From Clostridium kluyveri DSM 555 (GTDB lineage Bacteria; Bacillota; Clostridia; Clostridiales; Clostridiaceae), in the NCBI RefSeq assembly GCF_000016505.1, contig NC_009706.1, positions 1,488,001-1,552,000 on the forward strand: a DNA stretch of 64,000 bases, in the 5' to 3' direction. This document shows, piece after piece, positions 25,702 to 36,041 of this stretch; the first letter of the stretch is position 1; every line of letters begins with the position of its first letter. Made by a program: the position numbers and the translations under genes. The notes under the pieces are model-generated. The model searched no databases. It saw only the letters and a program-made list of their open reading frames with translations, and had not been told where the DNA came from.

Positions 25702-28398
25702 GTGGGTATTCACCAAACAAATTCAAATTTACTTACGGAGCAGCTTTTAAATATGTCCACGGAGAAAAGGCAGGGAAGGTTGAGGATATATTTTGGGTAT
25801 GCGGCAGGTGTGGGGAAAACCTGTGCCATGTTAAATGATGCTCATGAAATGAAAAAAGATGGCATTGATGTGGTTGCGGGATATATTGAACCACATGCCC
25901 GTCCGGAAACTATGGTTCTATTAAATGGTCTGGAACTTTTACCACCGCTGGAGGTACTATATAATGGCATTATGCTGAAAGAATTTGATCTTGATAGTGC
26001 TCTTAAGAGAAAGCCACAGCTTGTTTTAGTGGATGAACTGGCTCATTCAAATGCAGTAGCATGCCGTCATAAAAAGCGATATCAGGATGTGGAGGAATTA
26101 CTTCATGCAGGTATAGATGTGTATACTACCATCAATGTTCAGCATATAGAAAGTTTAAATGATGTTGTCGCCTCCATCACTGGAATTTCAGTACGTGAAC
26201 GTATTCCAGACAGCGTGTTTGATAGTGCAGATCAAGTAGAACTTGTGGATATAGAACCGGATGATTTGATAGATAGACTCAATAAAGGGAAGGTATATGG
26301 CAGAGAACAGGCACAAAGGGCACTTGTCAATTTTTTTACAAAAGAGAAGCTGGTGGCCTTACGGGAGATTGCTTTACGCCGGACGGCAGATCAAGTGAAC
26401 CGGGTTGCGGTATTAAACAATAAACAATCAAAAAACGGTGGTCATTATACCAATGAACATATTTTAGTATGTTTGTCCTCGGCCCCTTCCAATGCCAAGG
26501 TCATACGTACAGCAGCCAGAATGGCAGATGCCTTTCATGGTACATTTACAGCACTGCTTGTGGAAACACCCCAAATCAAGGAGTTATCGGAAAAGAATAT
26601 GATAAAGCTAAGAGAAAACTTGCGGCTGGCGGAGCAACTAAGTGCTCAGATTGCTACGGTGTATGGTGAAGATATTCCTATGCAGATTGCAGAATATGCC
26701 ACAGCAAGTAGGGTATCAAAGATTGTCATAGGACGTTCTAACCATGTTAAGAAATGGTTTGCAAAAACAAATTTTGTAGATAGGTTGATTACATTAGCAC
26801 CTAATCTTGATATTTATATTATTCCAGATACACAGTCATCTTTTTATGTTAAAATTTACAAGTTTACAAAACCTCTGGAGTTATCACTGCCTGATATTTT
26901 TAAATCTGCAGGTATTTTATTTATATGTACTCTGATTGGGCTGTGGTTTGATTCTCTTGGATTCAGTGAATCAAACATTATTATGGTATATATTTTAGGT
27001 GTTTTGTTCAATGCTATGGTTACAAAGGGGAAAATATACAGCGCAGTGGCATCTATATTAAGTGTACTGGTGTTCAATTATTTCTTTACATACCCTTATT
27101 TTTCCCTTTTAGCATATGATCCAGGATATCCTGTTACCTTTTTAGTTATGCTGATGGCCTCTTTTATAGTTAGTACATTGACAAAACGGGTAAAGGAACA
27201 GGCTCGTTACTCTGCGCAAAAAGCTTACCGTACGGAAGTGCTTCTTGAAACCAACCGGAAATTACAGCAGGCAAGAGATAAATCTGAAATTTTCAGCGAG
27301 ACGGCACATCAATTGGTAAAGCTTCTTGACAGAACTGTGATCTTTTATCCCGAGCAGCACAATACATTATCTGAACCGCTTGTTTTTCCAAAGGATGGAT
27401 GGGAGGATTATTTTAAGATCTACTTGAAAACAGATGAACGTGCAGTAGCTGAGTGGGTGTATAAAAATAATAAACGCGCTGGTGCTACAACAAATACTCT
27501 TTCTGCTGCCAAATGTTTATACCTTGCGGTGCGCAGCAGTGATATGGTATTTGCTGTTGTTGGAATTGTTATGGATAAGAAAGTACCGTTGGAGGCCTTT
27601 GAAAAAAGCCTGATGATTGCTATGTTGGGTGATTGTGCTCTGTCTCTGGAAAAAGAAAAACTCAATGAAAGGCAAAAACAGATTTCTATGCAGATACAAC
27701 AGGAAAAGCTCCGCGGCAATTTGCTCAGAACAATTTCCCATGATTTACGCACACCCCTTACAAGTATATCAGGCAATGCTGGCATCCTCATGGGAAATTC
27801 TAAAGTATTAAGCGAAGCACAAAAAAAAGGGCTTTATACAGATATTTATGATGATTCCATGTGGCTTATCAACTTAGTTGAAAATATTCTGTCTATTACC
27901 CGAATTGAAGACGGTAAGATAAACTTGAATTTGCAGCCAGAACTTTTAGAAGAAATTATTGCAGAAGCACTATGCCACATTAACCGCAATAGCGTGAATT
28001 ACCATATTGAAACAATAGTAGAGGATGAGCTGATCATGGCAAAAGTGGATTCTCGTCTTATTATTCAGGTCATTATTAATATTGTAGATAATGCCATTAA
28101 ATACACTCCTCCTGGGTCTCATATTGTAATTTCAGCCAAGAGGAGAAAACAATTTATTTTAGTGGAAATAGCAGATGATGGCCCTGGTATCGAAGATGAG
28201 GCAAAAGACAGGTTATTTGACATGTTTTATACTGTAGATAATATCCATGGAGATAGCCGCAGGGGACTGGGGCTTGGACTTTCTCTATGCAAGTCTATTG
28301 TTCATGCTCACGGCGGTACAATTTATGTAAAGGATAATATTCCGCAAGGTACGGTAATTTGCTTTACCTTGCAAGCACAGGAGGTAAAATTATCATGA
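25702..28398 (+). CDS. kdpD: K+-sensing histidine kinase KdpD
   Basis: 898 aa, full length. Order: KdpD domain with Walker A YAAGVGKT (~30-40) and Walker B LVDELAHSN; universal-stress-like domain (~250-370); four membrane helices (~400-500); GAF-like region; HisKA with ISHDLRTPLTSISG; HATPase with NAIKYTPPGS and DDGPGI. It phosphorylates KdpE when K+ is low. The universal-stress domain holds a degenerate form of the c-di-AMP-binding pattern (CLSSAPSN, 17 residues, FTALL; the known pattern as I recall it has SxS and ends FTAxY). Start GTG 25702 after AGAGGTG. It overlaps kdpE by four bases (ATGA). CGN arginine codons suggest a different origin from the core genes. Confidence 0.96.
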   Translation: MGIHQTNSNLLTEQLLNMSTEKRQGRLRIYFGYAAGVGKTCAMLNDAHEMKKDGIDVVAGYIEPHARPETMVLLNGLELLPPLEVLYNGIMLKEFDLDSALKRKPQLVLVDELAHSNAVACRHKKRYQDVEELLHAGIDVYTTINVQHIESLNDVVASITGISVRERIPDSVFDSADQVELVDIEPDDLIDRLNKGKVYGREQAQRALVNFFTKEKLVALREIALRRTADQVNRVAVLNNKQSKNGGHYTNEHILVCLSSAPSNAKVIRTAARMADAFHGTFTALLVETPQIKELSEKNMIKLRENLRLAEQLSAQIATVYGEDIPMQIAEYATASRVSKIVIGRSNHVKKWFAKTNFVDRLITLAPNLDIYIIPDTQSSFYVKIYKFTKPLELSLPDIFKSAGILFICTLIGLWFDSLGFSESNIIMVYILGVLFNAMVTKGKIYSAVASILSVLVFNYFFTYPYFSLLAYDPGYPVTFLVMLMASFIVSTLTKRVKEQARYSAQKAYRTEVLLETNRKLQQARDKSEIFSETAHQLVKLLDRTVIFYPEQHNTLSEPLVFPKDGWEDYFKIYLKTDERAVAEWVYKNNKRAGATTNTLSAAKCLYLAVRSSDMVFAVVGIVMDKKVPLEAFEKSLMIAMLGDCALSLEKEKLNERQKQISMQIQQEKLRGNLLRTISHDLRTPLTSISGNAGILMGNSKVLSEAQKKGLYTDIYDDSMWLINLVENILSITRIEDGKINLNLQPELLEEIIAEALCHINRNSVNYHIETIVEDELIMAKVDSRLIIQVIINIVDNAIKYTPPGSHIVISAKRRKQFILVEIADDGPGIEDEAKDRLFDMFYTVDNIHGDSRRGLGLGLSLCKSIVHAHGGTIYVKDNIPQGTVICFTLQAQEVKLS

Positions 28399-29111
28399 AT
28401 AAACCATTGATTCTTGTAGTGGAAGATGATAAAGCCATCCGCAAGCTTATTACCACTACACTGGAAACACAAGGGTATCGATATCATACTGCGGAAACGG
28501 GAGGGGCATCTATTTTAGAGGCAGTTTCTAGGCAGCCAGATATCATAATTTTGGATCTAGGGCTGCCTGATATGGATGGTGTTGAAATTATCAAAAAGGT
28601 GCGGACATGGTCTAATGTTCCCATTATTGTTGTCAGCGCTCGAAGTGAGGATAGGGATAAAATTGATTCCTTGGATGCTGGTGCAGATGATTATTTAACA
28701 AAGCCTTTCAGTGTTGAAGAGCTTTTAGCACGACTTCGGGTTAGTTTACGTCGTATTCGTTATGATAGTAAGAAGCTTCTAAAGGATGCTGCCATTTTTA
28801 TAAATAGCGGTTTAAAAATTGACTATGAAGCCGGCTGTGTGTGGCTGGATGGAGATGAGGTACATCTTACCCCAATTGAATATAAATTGATTTGTCTACT
28901 TGCTAAGAATGTGGGAAAGGTTCTGACACATAATTTTATTTTACATGAAATCTGGGGAAATTATTCAAATGATATTTCTGCTCTTCGTGTTTTTATGGCA
29001 ACTCTTCGAAAAAAGATAGAAAAAGAGCCTTCAAAGCCCAAATACATTCAAACTCACATTGGAATTGGCTATCGTATGCTGAGAGTTGTGGATGACAGCG
29101 AGATCATTTAA
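28395..29111 (+). CDS. kdpE: Response regulator KdpE
   Basis: OmpR-family activator of the kdp pump genes. 238 aa. Receiver domain: acidic pair EDD (~9-11), phospho-acceptor in IILDLGLPD, K in TKPF. Winged-helix domain with HLTPIEYKLICLLAKNVGKVLTH and a C-terminal IGIGYRM. ATG 28395 overlaps the kdpD stop (ATGA), so the two are translationally coupled. A terminator follows, separating the sensor pair from the pump genes. Confidence 0.96.
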   Translation: MNKPLILVVEDDKAIRKLITTTLETQGYRYHTAETGGASILEAVSRQPDIIILDLGLPDMDGVEIIKKVRTWSNVPIIVVSARSEDRDKIDSLDAGADDYLTKPFSVEELLARLRVSLRRIRYDSKKLLKDAAIFINSGLKIDYEAGCVWLDGDEVHLTPIEYKLICLLAKNVGKVLTHNFILHEIWGNYSNDISALRVFMATLRKKIEKEPSKPKYIQTHIGIGYRMLRVVDDSEII

Positions 29112-29155
29112 GTTGTATTGTATAAAAAAGCATAATAAATTAGATAAATACGGAT

Positions 29156-29200
29156 AATAACCCTGTACTATTTCTTTATAAAAGTGCAGGTTATTTTTGT
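29156..29200 (+). terminator. Terminator after kdpE
   Basis: AATAACC (29156-29162) / GGTTATT with further inner pairs and one bulge, followed by TTTTTGTT. It implies that kdpF-A-B-C has its own promoter within 29201-29320. Confidence 0.75.
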
Positions 29201-29330
29201 TGTTCAATTTTTAGAAAATATTTCAAAAAATCATCTTAATGAAGTATTAATGTGATTAAGAAAACTCTAACACTGGATTAATAAGAAATGTGATACACTA
29301 AAGCATATTCAAGGGAAGGGGGGAATTGAA

Positions 29331-29420
29331 ATGGATTTTTTAATGCTTGGTATCTTAGTAGTATGTTTTATATCAGCTAAACTTTTAACTGATTGGTGCG
29401 GCCGTCATGTGGAAAAATAG
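29331..29420 (+). CDS. Small membrane peptide upstream of kdpF
   Basis: 29 aa (MDFLMLGILVVCFISAKL at the start, then a polar end LTDWCGRHVEK), one membrane helix. ATG 29331 follows AAGGGGGG. Small ORFs at this position are known in other clostridial kdp operons (named kdpZ/kdpY in C. acetobutylicum); whether they are homologous is not tested. Likely a regulatory or assembly peptide of the Kdp pump. Confidence 0.55.
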   Translation: MDFLMLGILVVCFISAKLLTDWCGRHVEK

Positions 29421-29439
29421 TACAAAAGGAGGGCTTTTT

Positions 29440-29517
29440 ATGATATTACTTGGAATTATCATTTTAGCACTAGGAGCATATTTGGTATATGCTCTGATAA
29501 ATCCCGAAAAATTTTAA
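29440..29517 (+). CDS. kdpF: K+-transporting ATPase KdpF subunit
   Basis: 25-residue single-helix peptide, ILALGAYLVYALINPEKF, the standard KdpF ending. It stabilises the KdpABC complex in the membrane. ATG 29440 after GGAGGG. It is 21 bp before kdpA. Confidence 0.9.
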   Translation: MILLGIIILALGAYLVYALINPEKF

Positions 29518-29538
29518 TTGGAGATTGGAGGAAAATTT

Positions 29539-31257
29539 ATGTTGCAAATCATTTTGACATTGGCAATCTTCATTGTTCTTGTCATTCCAATGGGAAAATA
29601 TTTATACCATATTGCGGCCAGAAAGCATACTTTTTTAGATCCAGTTTTTGACCCCATTGACGGTATGATTTACCGTATATGTGGTATTGATAAAAAGGAA
29701 ATGAATTGGAAGCAGTATATTACAGCATTGCTTGTAACCAATGCATTCATGGTACTGATTGGATATTTTATTTTAAGACTTCAGGCACTTCACATTTTTA
29801 ATCCCAATGGCATCAGTGGAATGGAACCAACTCTGTCATTTAATACTATTATCAGTTTCATGACCAATACAAACCTTCAGCACTATTCCGGGGAATCCGG
29901 GCTTTCGTATTTAAGTCAGATGATGGTAATTACCTTTATGATGTTTACTTCTGCGGCTACTGGATTTTCTGCTGCCATGGCGTTTATTCGAGGCCTTGCA
30001 GGGAAAACAAAAACTATGGGTAACTTTTACATGGATTTAATACGTATTATAACCCGTGTTTTGCTCCCCATTTCCATATTAGGTGGGTTACTTCTTGTTT
30101 ATCTTGGAGTTCCTCAAACTTTGTCAGCCAATTTGACTGTTGGAACAATTGAAGGAAAGTTTCAGGATATTGCCATGGGACCAATAGCTTCTCTGGAGAT
30201 AATTAAACATTTGGGAACAAATGGTGGTGGATTTCTTGGTGCAAATTCGTCAGCGCCATTTGAAAACCCTAATATATTTACAAATATTATAGAGATAATT
30301 TCCATGATGATTTTACCAGGTGCTTGTGTAGTTGCATTCGGTCATATGGTTCATGATGGTAAAAAAGAAGAAGAAAAGAAAAATCCAAAGAGAATTTTTT
30401 TTGGCAGTGAAGGAAGGACGATCTTTATCGTTATGTCCATAATATTTATAGTGGGGCTTGTTATCTGCTTCATGTCTGAGAATGCCGGAAATCCTTTATT
30501 GGCACAAGCCGGATTAAGTCAAAGCATGGGTAGTATGGAAGGTAAGGAGGTACGGTTTGGCATTGCCCAGTCTTCGCTTTTCACAACAGTTACAACTGCA
30601 TTTACTACAGGCTCAGTAAACAATATGCATGATACTTTAACGCCTATGGGAGGATTTGTTGCACTGCTTTTTATGATGCTCAACGTGGTATTTGGCGGCA
30701 AGGGTGTGGGGCTTATGAATATGATCCTTTATGCTATTCTTGCAGTTTTCATATGTGGACTTATGATTGGCCGTACACCAGAATATCTGGGTAAAAAAAT
30801 AGAAGGAAAGGAAATGAAGCTGACAGCATTAGGAATTATTATTCATCCTTTACTTATTCTAGCCTTTACTGCACTAGCAATAGCAGTTCCAGCAGGGTTA
30901 AAAGGAATCACCAATCATGGTTTTCACGGTTTGACCCAGGTTGTATATGAATATGCATCTTCAGCTGCAAATAACGGTTCAGGGTTTGAGGGATTAACCG
31001 ATAACACTTATTTTTGGAATATTACTACAGGGCTTGCTATGTTCTTTGGACGTTACTTGTCCATTATAATTCAGATTGCCATTGCAGGTTCACTAATGTT
31101 GAAACGTCCGGTGAGCGAATCTGTGGGTACACTGAAAACAGATACAAGAACATTTGCGGCAGCATTGCTCATGGTCGTACTTATTATTTCTGCACTCACA
31201 TTTTTTCCAGTGCTGGCACTTGGCCCTATTGCAGAACGTTTGACTTTATGGAATTAA
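29539..31257 (+). CDS. kdpA: K+-transporting ATPase subunit A
   Basis: Ion-channel-like subunit that binds and conducts K+. 572 aa, ten to twelve membrane helices, four pore-loop repeats of the SKT type, e.g. [35 protein letters not shown], and [14 protein letters not shown]. Start ATG 29539 after TTGGAGG; the frame also opens at TTG 29518 but that is the ribosome binding region. Operon order F-A-B-C is the standard one. Confidence 0.97.
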   Translation: MLQIILTLAIFIVLVIPMGKYLYHIAARKHTFLDPVFDPIDGMIYRICGIDKKEMNWKQYITALLVTNAFMVLIGYFILRLQALHIFNPNGISGMEPTLSFNTIISFMTNTNLQHYSGESGLSYLSQMMVITFMMFTSAATGFSAAMAFIRGLAGKTKTMGNFYMDLIRIITRVLLPISILGGLLLVYLGVPQTLSANLTVGTIEGKFQDIAMGPIASLEIIKHLGTNGGGFLGANSSAPFENPNIFTNIIEIISMMILPGACVVAFGHMVHDGKKEEEKKNPKRIFFGSEGRTIFIVMSIIFIVGLVICFMSENAGNPLLAQAGLSQSMGSMEGKEVRFGIAQSSLFTTVTTAFTTGSVNNMHDTLTPMGGFVALLFMMLNVVFGGKGVGLMNMILYAILAVFICGLMIGRTPEYLGKKIEGKEMKLTALGIIIHPLLILAFTALAIAVPAGLKGITNHGFHGLTQVVYEYASSAANNGSGFEGLTDNTYFWNITTGLAMFFGRYLSIIIQIAIAGSLMLKRPVSESVGTLKTDTRTFAAALLMVVLIISALTFFPVLALGPIAERLTLWN

Positions 31258-31270
31258 GGAGGAGTCTTTC

Positions 31271-33325
31271 ATGAGCAAAGATACAAAAACAAAATTTATT
31301 ACAAAAGATATTCTTAGGACCTCCATTTTTGGAGCCTTTAAGAAACTTAACCCCAAATATATGGTAAAAAATCCTGTTATGTTTGTGGTAGAAGTGGGTT
31401 TTGTGGTGACTATTCTCCTTTCATTCTTCCCGGATATTTTTGGGGATAAGGGGAATAACCTGCGTTTATATAACATAGTAGTATCCTTTATTTTACTCAT
31501 CACAGTATTTTTTTCAAACTTTGCAGAGTCAATTGCAGAAGGCAGAGGAAAAGCACAGGCTGAAAGTTTGAAGAAAACTCAAAAAGACATGCAGGCCCGT
31601 GTTATAAGTGACGATGGAAAAGAGACTGTTGTCAATGCCAGCATGCTAAAAAAGGGTGATATGGTTTTAGTGAAGGCGGGAGAATTTATTCCAAATGACG
31701 GTGAGGTAATTCAGGGAATTGCCTCTGTAGATGAATCCGCTATTACTGGTGAGTCCGCTCCTGTGGTGAAGGAAAGCGGAGGAGATTTTGCTTTCGTAAC
31801 TGGCGGTACTACGGTAGTAAGTGACTGGTTGAAGATACAAATTACTTCTGAGCCTGGGCAGTCCTTTCTTGATAGAATGATTACCATGGTAGAAGGTGCT
31901 TCACGTAAAAAAACACCGAATGAAATTGCGCTAAATACATTACTGGTAAGTTTAACCATTATTTTTTTAATTGTTATTGTTACTCTTTATCCCATAGCGG
32001 TATATGTGGGGGTGCATATTCCTATTTCCACACTTGTTGCATTAACTGTATGTCTTATTCCCACAACTATTGGAGGGCTGCTGTCTGCAATTGGTATCGC
32101 GGGTATGGATCGTGTTACCCGTTTTAATGTCATTGCTATGTCCGGTAAAGCAGTGGAAGCCTGTGGAGATGTGGATACTATGATTTTAGATAAAACTGGA
32201 ACTATAACTTACGGAAATCGCATGGCATCAAAATTTATCCCTGTAGGAGATGTGAAAGAGCAGGAGTTAATTCATTATGCTGTTATAAGTTCTTTAAGAG
32301 ACAACACTCCAGAGGGAAAATCCATTGTAGGGCTTGGTGAAAAGCTTACTGGGATACAAAATGAAGATATACCTGGTATGGAGTTCATAGAATTTACTGC
32401 GCAGACACGTATGAGTGGCGTGAAGCTTCCAGATGGCACAAGAATCCGCAAAGGTGCTTCTGACGCAATTGGGAAATATGTTCGGGAATTAGGTGGTGTG
32501 ATTCCAAAGGATTTAGCTGTGCAGGTAAGGGAAGTGTCAAAGCTTGGTGGTACTCCTCTGGTAGTTTGTGTAAATGACAGGGTTTTAGGAGTTATTTATT
32601 TGAAAGATACTATAAAAGCTGGGCTTGTAGAGCGCTTTGCAAGACTTAGGGCTATTGGAATCAAAACTGTAATGTGTACCGGTGATAACCCCTTAACGGC
32701 AGCTACTATAGCACAGGAAGCCGGTGTGGACAGCTTTATTGCAGAATGCAAGCCGGAGGATAAGATTGAGGCTATTAAAGCTGAGCAAGCTGAGGGCAAG
32801 GTGGTTGCTATGACAGGTGATGGTACCAATGATGCCCCAGCACTGGCACAGGCAGATGTGGGTATTGCAATGAACAGTGGAACTTCTGCGGCAAAAGAAG
32901 CAGCCAATATGGTAGATTTGGATTCCGATCCTACTAAAATATTGGATGTTGTAGAAATCGGAAAACAGCTTTTAATTACACGAGGTTCATTAACTACATT
33001 TAGTATTTCCAACGATGTAGCAAAGTATTTTGCAATTATACCTGCTATATTTATGGGGGTCATTCCTCAGATGAATATGTTGAACATTATGTCATTGTCT
33101 ACATCCTATAGTGCAATTCTGGCCGCGTTGATCTTTAATGCTGTTGTTATTCCGTGTCTAATTCCACTTGCTATGAAGGGGGTTAAATATAAACCACAGC
33201 GTTCTGAAAAGCTGCTCACCCGTAATATGTTGATTTATGGTCTGGGAGGAATTATAGCACCTTTTGTAGGAATCAAAGTGATTGATCTTATTATTACGCC
33301 TTTGCTTGCGGCCTTTGGCCTATAA
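31271..33325 (+). CDS. kdpB: K+-transporting ATPase subunit B
   Basis: P-type ATPase that drives K+ uptake. 684 aa. Seen: actuator TGESAPV, phosphorylation site [12 protein letters not shown], nucleotide-binding KGASDAI, hinge [21 protein letters not shown]. Seven membrane helices. The Ser of TGES, phosphorylated as an inhibitory site in E. coli, is present. Start ATG 31271 after GGAGGAG, 13 bp after kdpA. Confidence 0.97.
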   Translation: MSKDTKTKFITKDILRTSIFGAFKKLNPKYMVKNPVMFVVEVGFVVTILLSFFPDIFGDKGNNLRLYNIVVSFILLITVFFSNFAESIAEGRGKAQAESLKKTQKDMQARVISDDGKETVVNASMLKKGDMVLVKAGEFIPNDGEVIQGIASVDESAITGESAPVVKESGGDFAFVTGGTTVVSDWLKIQITSEPGQSFLDRMITMVEGASRKKTPNEIALNTLLVSLTIIFLIVIVTLYPIAVYVGVHIPISTLVALTVCLIPTTIGGLLSAIGIAGMDRVTRFNVIAMSGKAVEACGDVDTMILDKTGTITYGNRMASKFIPVGDVKEQELIHYAVISSLRDNTPEGKSIVGLGEKLTGIQNEDIPGMEFIEFTAQTRMSGVKLPDGTRIRKGASDAIGKYVRELGGVIPKDLAVQVREVSKLGGTPLVVCVNDRVLGVIYLKDTIKAGLVERFARLRAIGIKTVMCTGDNPLTAATIAQEAGVDSFIAECKPEDKIEAIKAEQAEGKVVAMTGDGTNDAPALAQADVGIAMNSGTSAAKEAANMVDLDSDPTKILDVVEIGKQLLITRGSLTTFSISNDVAKYFAIIPAIFMGVIPQMNMLNIMSLSTSYSAILAALIFNAVVIPCLIPLAMKGVKYKPQRSEKLLTRNMLIYGLGGIIAPFVGIKVIDLIITPLLAAFGL

Positions 33326-33358
33326 AAAGTTCTTTTTGGGGAAAAGGAGTGGGTTTTT

Positions 33359-34189
33359 ATGGATAGTTTTTTAAAGAATGTGGGTATTATGGCAATTGGC
33401 TTTTTAGTGGTCTATATCTATAAAAGGATAGTAGACTATTATGATCTTGAGCAGTTGGAATATTCTGAATGTGATAAGAAGAGTGAATCCATTAAAAAAG
33501 CCGATAAAGAAATATCTTACCATAACACCCTTAGGTCTAGAACAGGAGGTGATAAAATGAGTACATTTTTTAAAGGAATAAAAAAACCATTTTTGGTTAC
33601 GCTGGTGCTGTTATTAGTATGTGGGCTAGCATACCCTCTGATTCTCACAGGCATCAGTCAGGTAATATTTCCAAAGCAAGCTAATGGAAGTTTGGTGATA
33701 GTAAATGGTAAAGCTATTGGCTCTGCTCTTATAGGTCAGGATTTTACAGATGGCAGGTTTATGAAAGGTCGTCCCTCAGCAGTCAATTATAATACCTACA
33801 TCAGAGAAGACAAAGACAGTGGTAATTATGCTGGAGTTGGGTCTGGGTCAAAAAATTATGCGCCTACCAATCCCGAACTGGTCAAACGTGTACAGGAGGA
33901 TATAGATGCATTTTTAAAGGCAAATCCTTCTATTAAAAAAGAGGATATTCCCACAGACTTATTGACGGCATCTGGCTCTGGTCTTGATCCACATATAAGT
34001 CCTGAGTCCGCTGCTGTTCAAATTCTAGCCTTAGTGAAAAGTACTGGTTTATCAAAGGATAAGCTGGAGACAATTGTTAAAAATAACACGCAAGGCAAAG
34101 CCTTTGGTGTTTTTGGAGAGAAAACAGTAAATGTACTGAAGGTAAACTTGGACATTGCAAAGGAATTGGGATTGTTTAATAAGAAATAA
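33359..34189 (+). CDS. kdpC: K+-transporting ATPase subunit C, with in-frame N-terminal membrane extension
   Basis: KdpC couples KdpA and KdpB. The classical protein (210 aa) begins at ATG 33557, right after AGGAGGTGATAAA: one N-terminal helix (FLVTLVLLLVCGLAYPLILTG), then GSALIGQDFTDGRFMKGRPSAVNYN, GSGLDPHISPESAAVQ and a C-terminal helix. The same frame is open, without a stop, from ATG 33359, which has its own GGAG at 33346; this adds 66 residues: a membrane helix (NVGIMAIGFLVVYIYKR) and a charged linker. So either a two-helix KdpC of 276 aa is made, or two starts give two forms, or a separate peptide gene lost its stop. Downstream, a terminator ends the operon. Confidence 0.9.
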   Translation: MDSFLKNVGIMAIGFLVVYIYKRIVDYYDLEQLEYSECDKKSESIKKADKEISYHNTLRSRTGGDKMSTFFKGIKKPFLVTLVLLLVCGLAYPLILTGISQVIFPKQANGSLVIVNGKAIGSALIGQDFTDGRFMKGRPSAVNYNTYIREDKDSGNYAGVGSGSKNYAPTNPELVKRVQEDIDAFLKANPSIKKEDIPTDLLTASGSGLDPHISPESAAVQILALVKSTGLSKDKLETIVKNNTQGKAFGVFGEKTVNVLKVNLDIAKELGLFNKK

Positions 34190-34256
34190 GCGAAATGTCG
34201 ATGTCTTGTTTTTAAATTTTTATAATGGCTTAACATAATAAAAAATTTAATGAAAT

Positions 34257-34312
34257 ATACCTAAAGTTTTCATTAAAAAGTATAATTTATATAAACTTTA
34301 GGTATATTTTTA
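34257..34312. terminator. Terminator after kdpC, copy 1 of a repeated hairpin
   Basis: 13-bp stem ATACCTAAAGTTT (34257-34269) / AAACTTTAGGTAT (34293-34305), followed by ATTTTTAAA. The same arms and tail occur at 43078-43125, with a different loop. Confidence 0.8.
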
Positions 34313-34460
34313 AATTGCAATATAATAAACTGTCAAATGGTGAATATCTAGTGTTATGCTCATGGCTAATCAAATAAAAATCACTAAGGGGGTTTTATGT
34401 ATGCAGGCTGTTTCAAAAATTATGAATTGTAAACTTTAAAATATTTTGGGTATGTAATTT

Positions 34461-35379
34461 TTAATGGTGAAATAATCGTATATTTGAAAAAGCCATTACC
34501 ATATTATATTTATTGCATGCGTCTATTACTATATCATCTCTCAGTGAACCACCAGGCTGGACTATATATTTTACACCACTTTGAGATGCTCTATTAATGT
34601 TATCTCTAAATGGAAAGAATGCATCTGAAGCTAAACATACTCCGGATAAATTAAATAGCCAAGATGTTTTTTCTTCCTTTGTCAGTCTATTAGGTATTTT
34701 ATTAAGCACTTTATTCCATTCTTTTATCTCCACTTTAGTAATATCATCTCTTAAGTATTGTTCTATGACATTATCTTTGTTTGGTGTTGAAACGCCTTCT
34801 TTGAAAGATAAACTGAGCACAGCAGGATGTTGCCTTAAATACCATTCTTTCTATATTTTCAGGTTCATAATCATAATCCATTTTAATAATGCAGTAATTT
34901 CCTTTTTTCTTTTTCATTAAAAGTTTTAGGGCTTCATCTGTATATCCTGGAGCAATTATTCCATCTGAAACAGATCTACTTAAAATTGTTGCAGTAGATA
35001 CATCCACAATATCACTTATAGCTGCCCAATCACCATAGGAAGACATTCTATCTGCACCTCTGGCTCTGGCATAAGCAGAAGCCACAGGAGATAATTCAAT
35101 ATCTTCAACAGAATATGCCTTTTTTAATACATCATTTAAAGGGAGACCCACTGCAGCACCAGCTGGACTTACATGTTTAAAAGATGCTGCTGAGGGTAAT
35201 CCTAATGTTTGTTTCAACTCTTTCACTAATTGCCATGAATTAAAAGCATCCATAAAATTGATATAACCTGGTTTACCATTCAAAATTTCAAATGGTAGTA
35301 CTTTATCTTTTACATAAATTCTTGATGGATTTTGATGTGGATTGCATCCATATTTAAGTATAATTTCAGAACTTCTCAT
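34461..35379 (-). pseudogene. AICAR transformylase-type PurH, internally deleted and frameshifted
   Basis: Formyltransferase of purine synthesis (AICAR to FAICAR), the stand-alone form without the cyclohydrolase domain, normally about 390 aa. Two frames: residues to about 34855 (from ATG 35379 after GGAGGTT) with [44 protein letters not shown] and [14 protein letters not shown]; then from about 34850 to 34461 with [40 protein letters not shown] and the end IRLFHH. Compared with the family, about 70-75 codons between 'NYEP.IER' and 'WYLRQHP' are missing (TFEQKRN...NSVCYA...GQQSRIHCTRLAG), and the scar is out of frame. Missing are active-site residues, so it is dead. An intact purH must lie elsewhere or the strain uses another route. 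Confidence 0.85.
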
Positions 35380-35492
35380 TACTATAACCTCCAAAATAAT
35401 TCAATCACTAATCTTTTGATATTAGTTGTTACTTCAAAATCCTTTGAGCTGTTGTTTCAAAGGATCATTCAGTAACTGACAGCTATTTTATT

Positions 35493-36041
35493 TTACTTGA
35501 TTAACTTCGATAGCTCCTTAAATAACTGTGTTCCTGCCATTTTCAACAAATCGAAGAACACCGTTTCGGTGTTACTTATCACAGCTCCCATTGCCGACAT
35601 TTGGGATAGACCGTTTAAGTAATTTTCTTTTGTACGAGAACATACAGCGTCACTTATAACAAACACCTGATAATTACGAGCAAGTAAATCTCTAACTGTT
35701 TGGAAAACACATACATGGGTTTCCATTCCTGTAATAATGATTTTCTTTTTTCCTGATTGTTTTAAGGTATCAATTACTTCATCAGTGCAGCCGGAAAAAG
35801 TAATTTTTTCATGGACTGATACTTCATTAATATTGTAGTGTATTTCTGGAACTGTCTTTCCAAGACCTTTTGGATATTGTTCGGTGATAATTGTGGGAAT
35901 CTCTAACTTATTGGAGACAGATAGTAAGGTATTGGTATTCTCAATTACTTTTTGGGAAGTGGGCATTGCTGGAATCAGACGTTCCTGAATGTCAATAACT
36001 ATTAATGCTGATTCTTCTTGGATTAAAGTAAATTTATCCAT
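35493..36041 (-). CDS. Isochorismatase-family cysteine hydrolase
   Basis: 182 aa. Catalytic triad of the family: Asp in ALIVIDIQERL (~16), a Lys in the GKTVPE/HEKITFSG region, and Cys in ITGMETHVCVFQT (~112) with the preceding non-prolyl cis Met-Glu. It lacks the metal site His-x-Asp-His of true nicotinamidases in the usual form, so the substrate may be another amide or isochorismate-like compound; family members are hard to assign. ATG 36041 after AAAGGAGAG. It stands alone between a pseudogene and the folate riboswitch. Confidence 0.85.
   Translation of the reverse strand: MDKFTLIQEESALIVIDIQERLIPAMPTSQKVIENTNTLLSVSNKLEIPTIITEQYPKGLGKTVPEIHYNINEVSVHEKITFSGCTDEVIDTLKQSGKKKIIITGMETHVCVFQTVRDLLARNYQVFVISDAVCSRTKENYLNGLSQMSAMGAVISNTETVFFDLLKMAGTQLFKELSKLIK

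Noticed and set aside
28359-28394. Upstream extension of kdpE
   Set aside because: Would overlap the end of kdpD in another frame; ATG 28395 has a GAGGT site and gives the normal KdpE start.
34401-34439. 12-codon ORF MQAVSKIMNCKL after a GGGGG site
   Set aside because: Too short, no family, no conservation evidence; may be chance.
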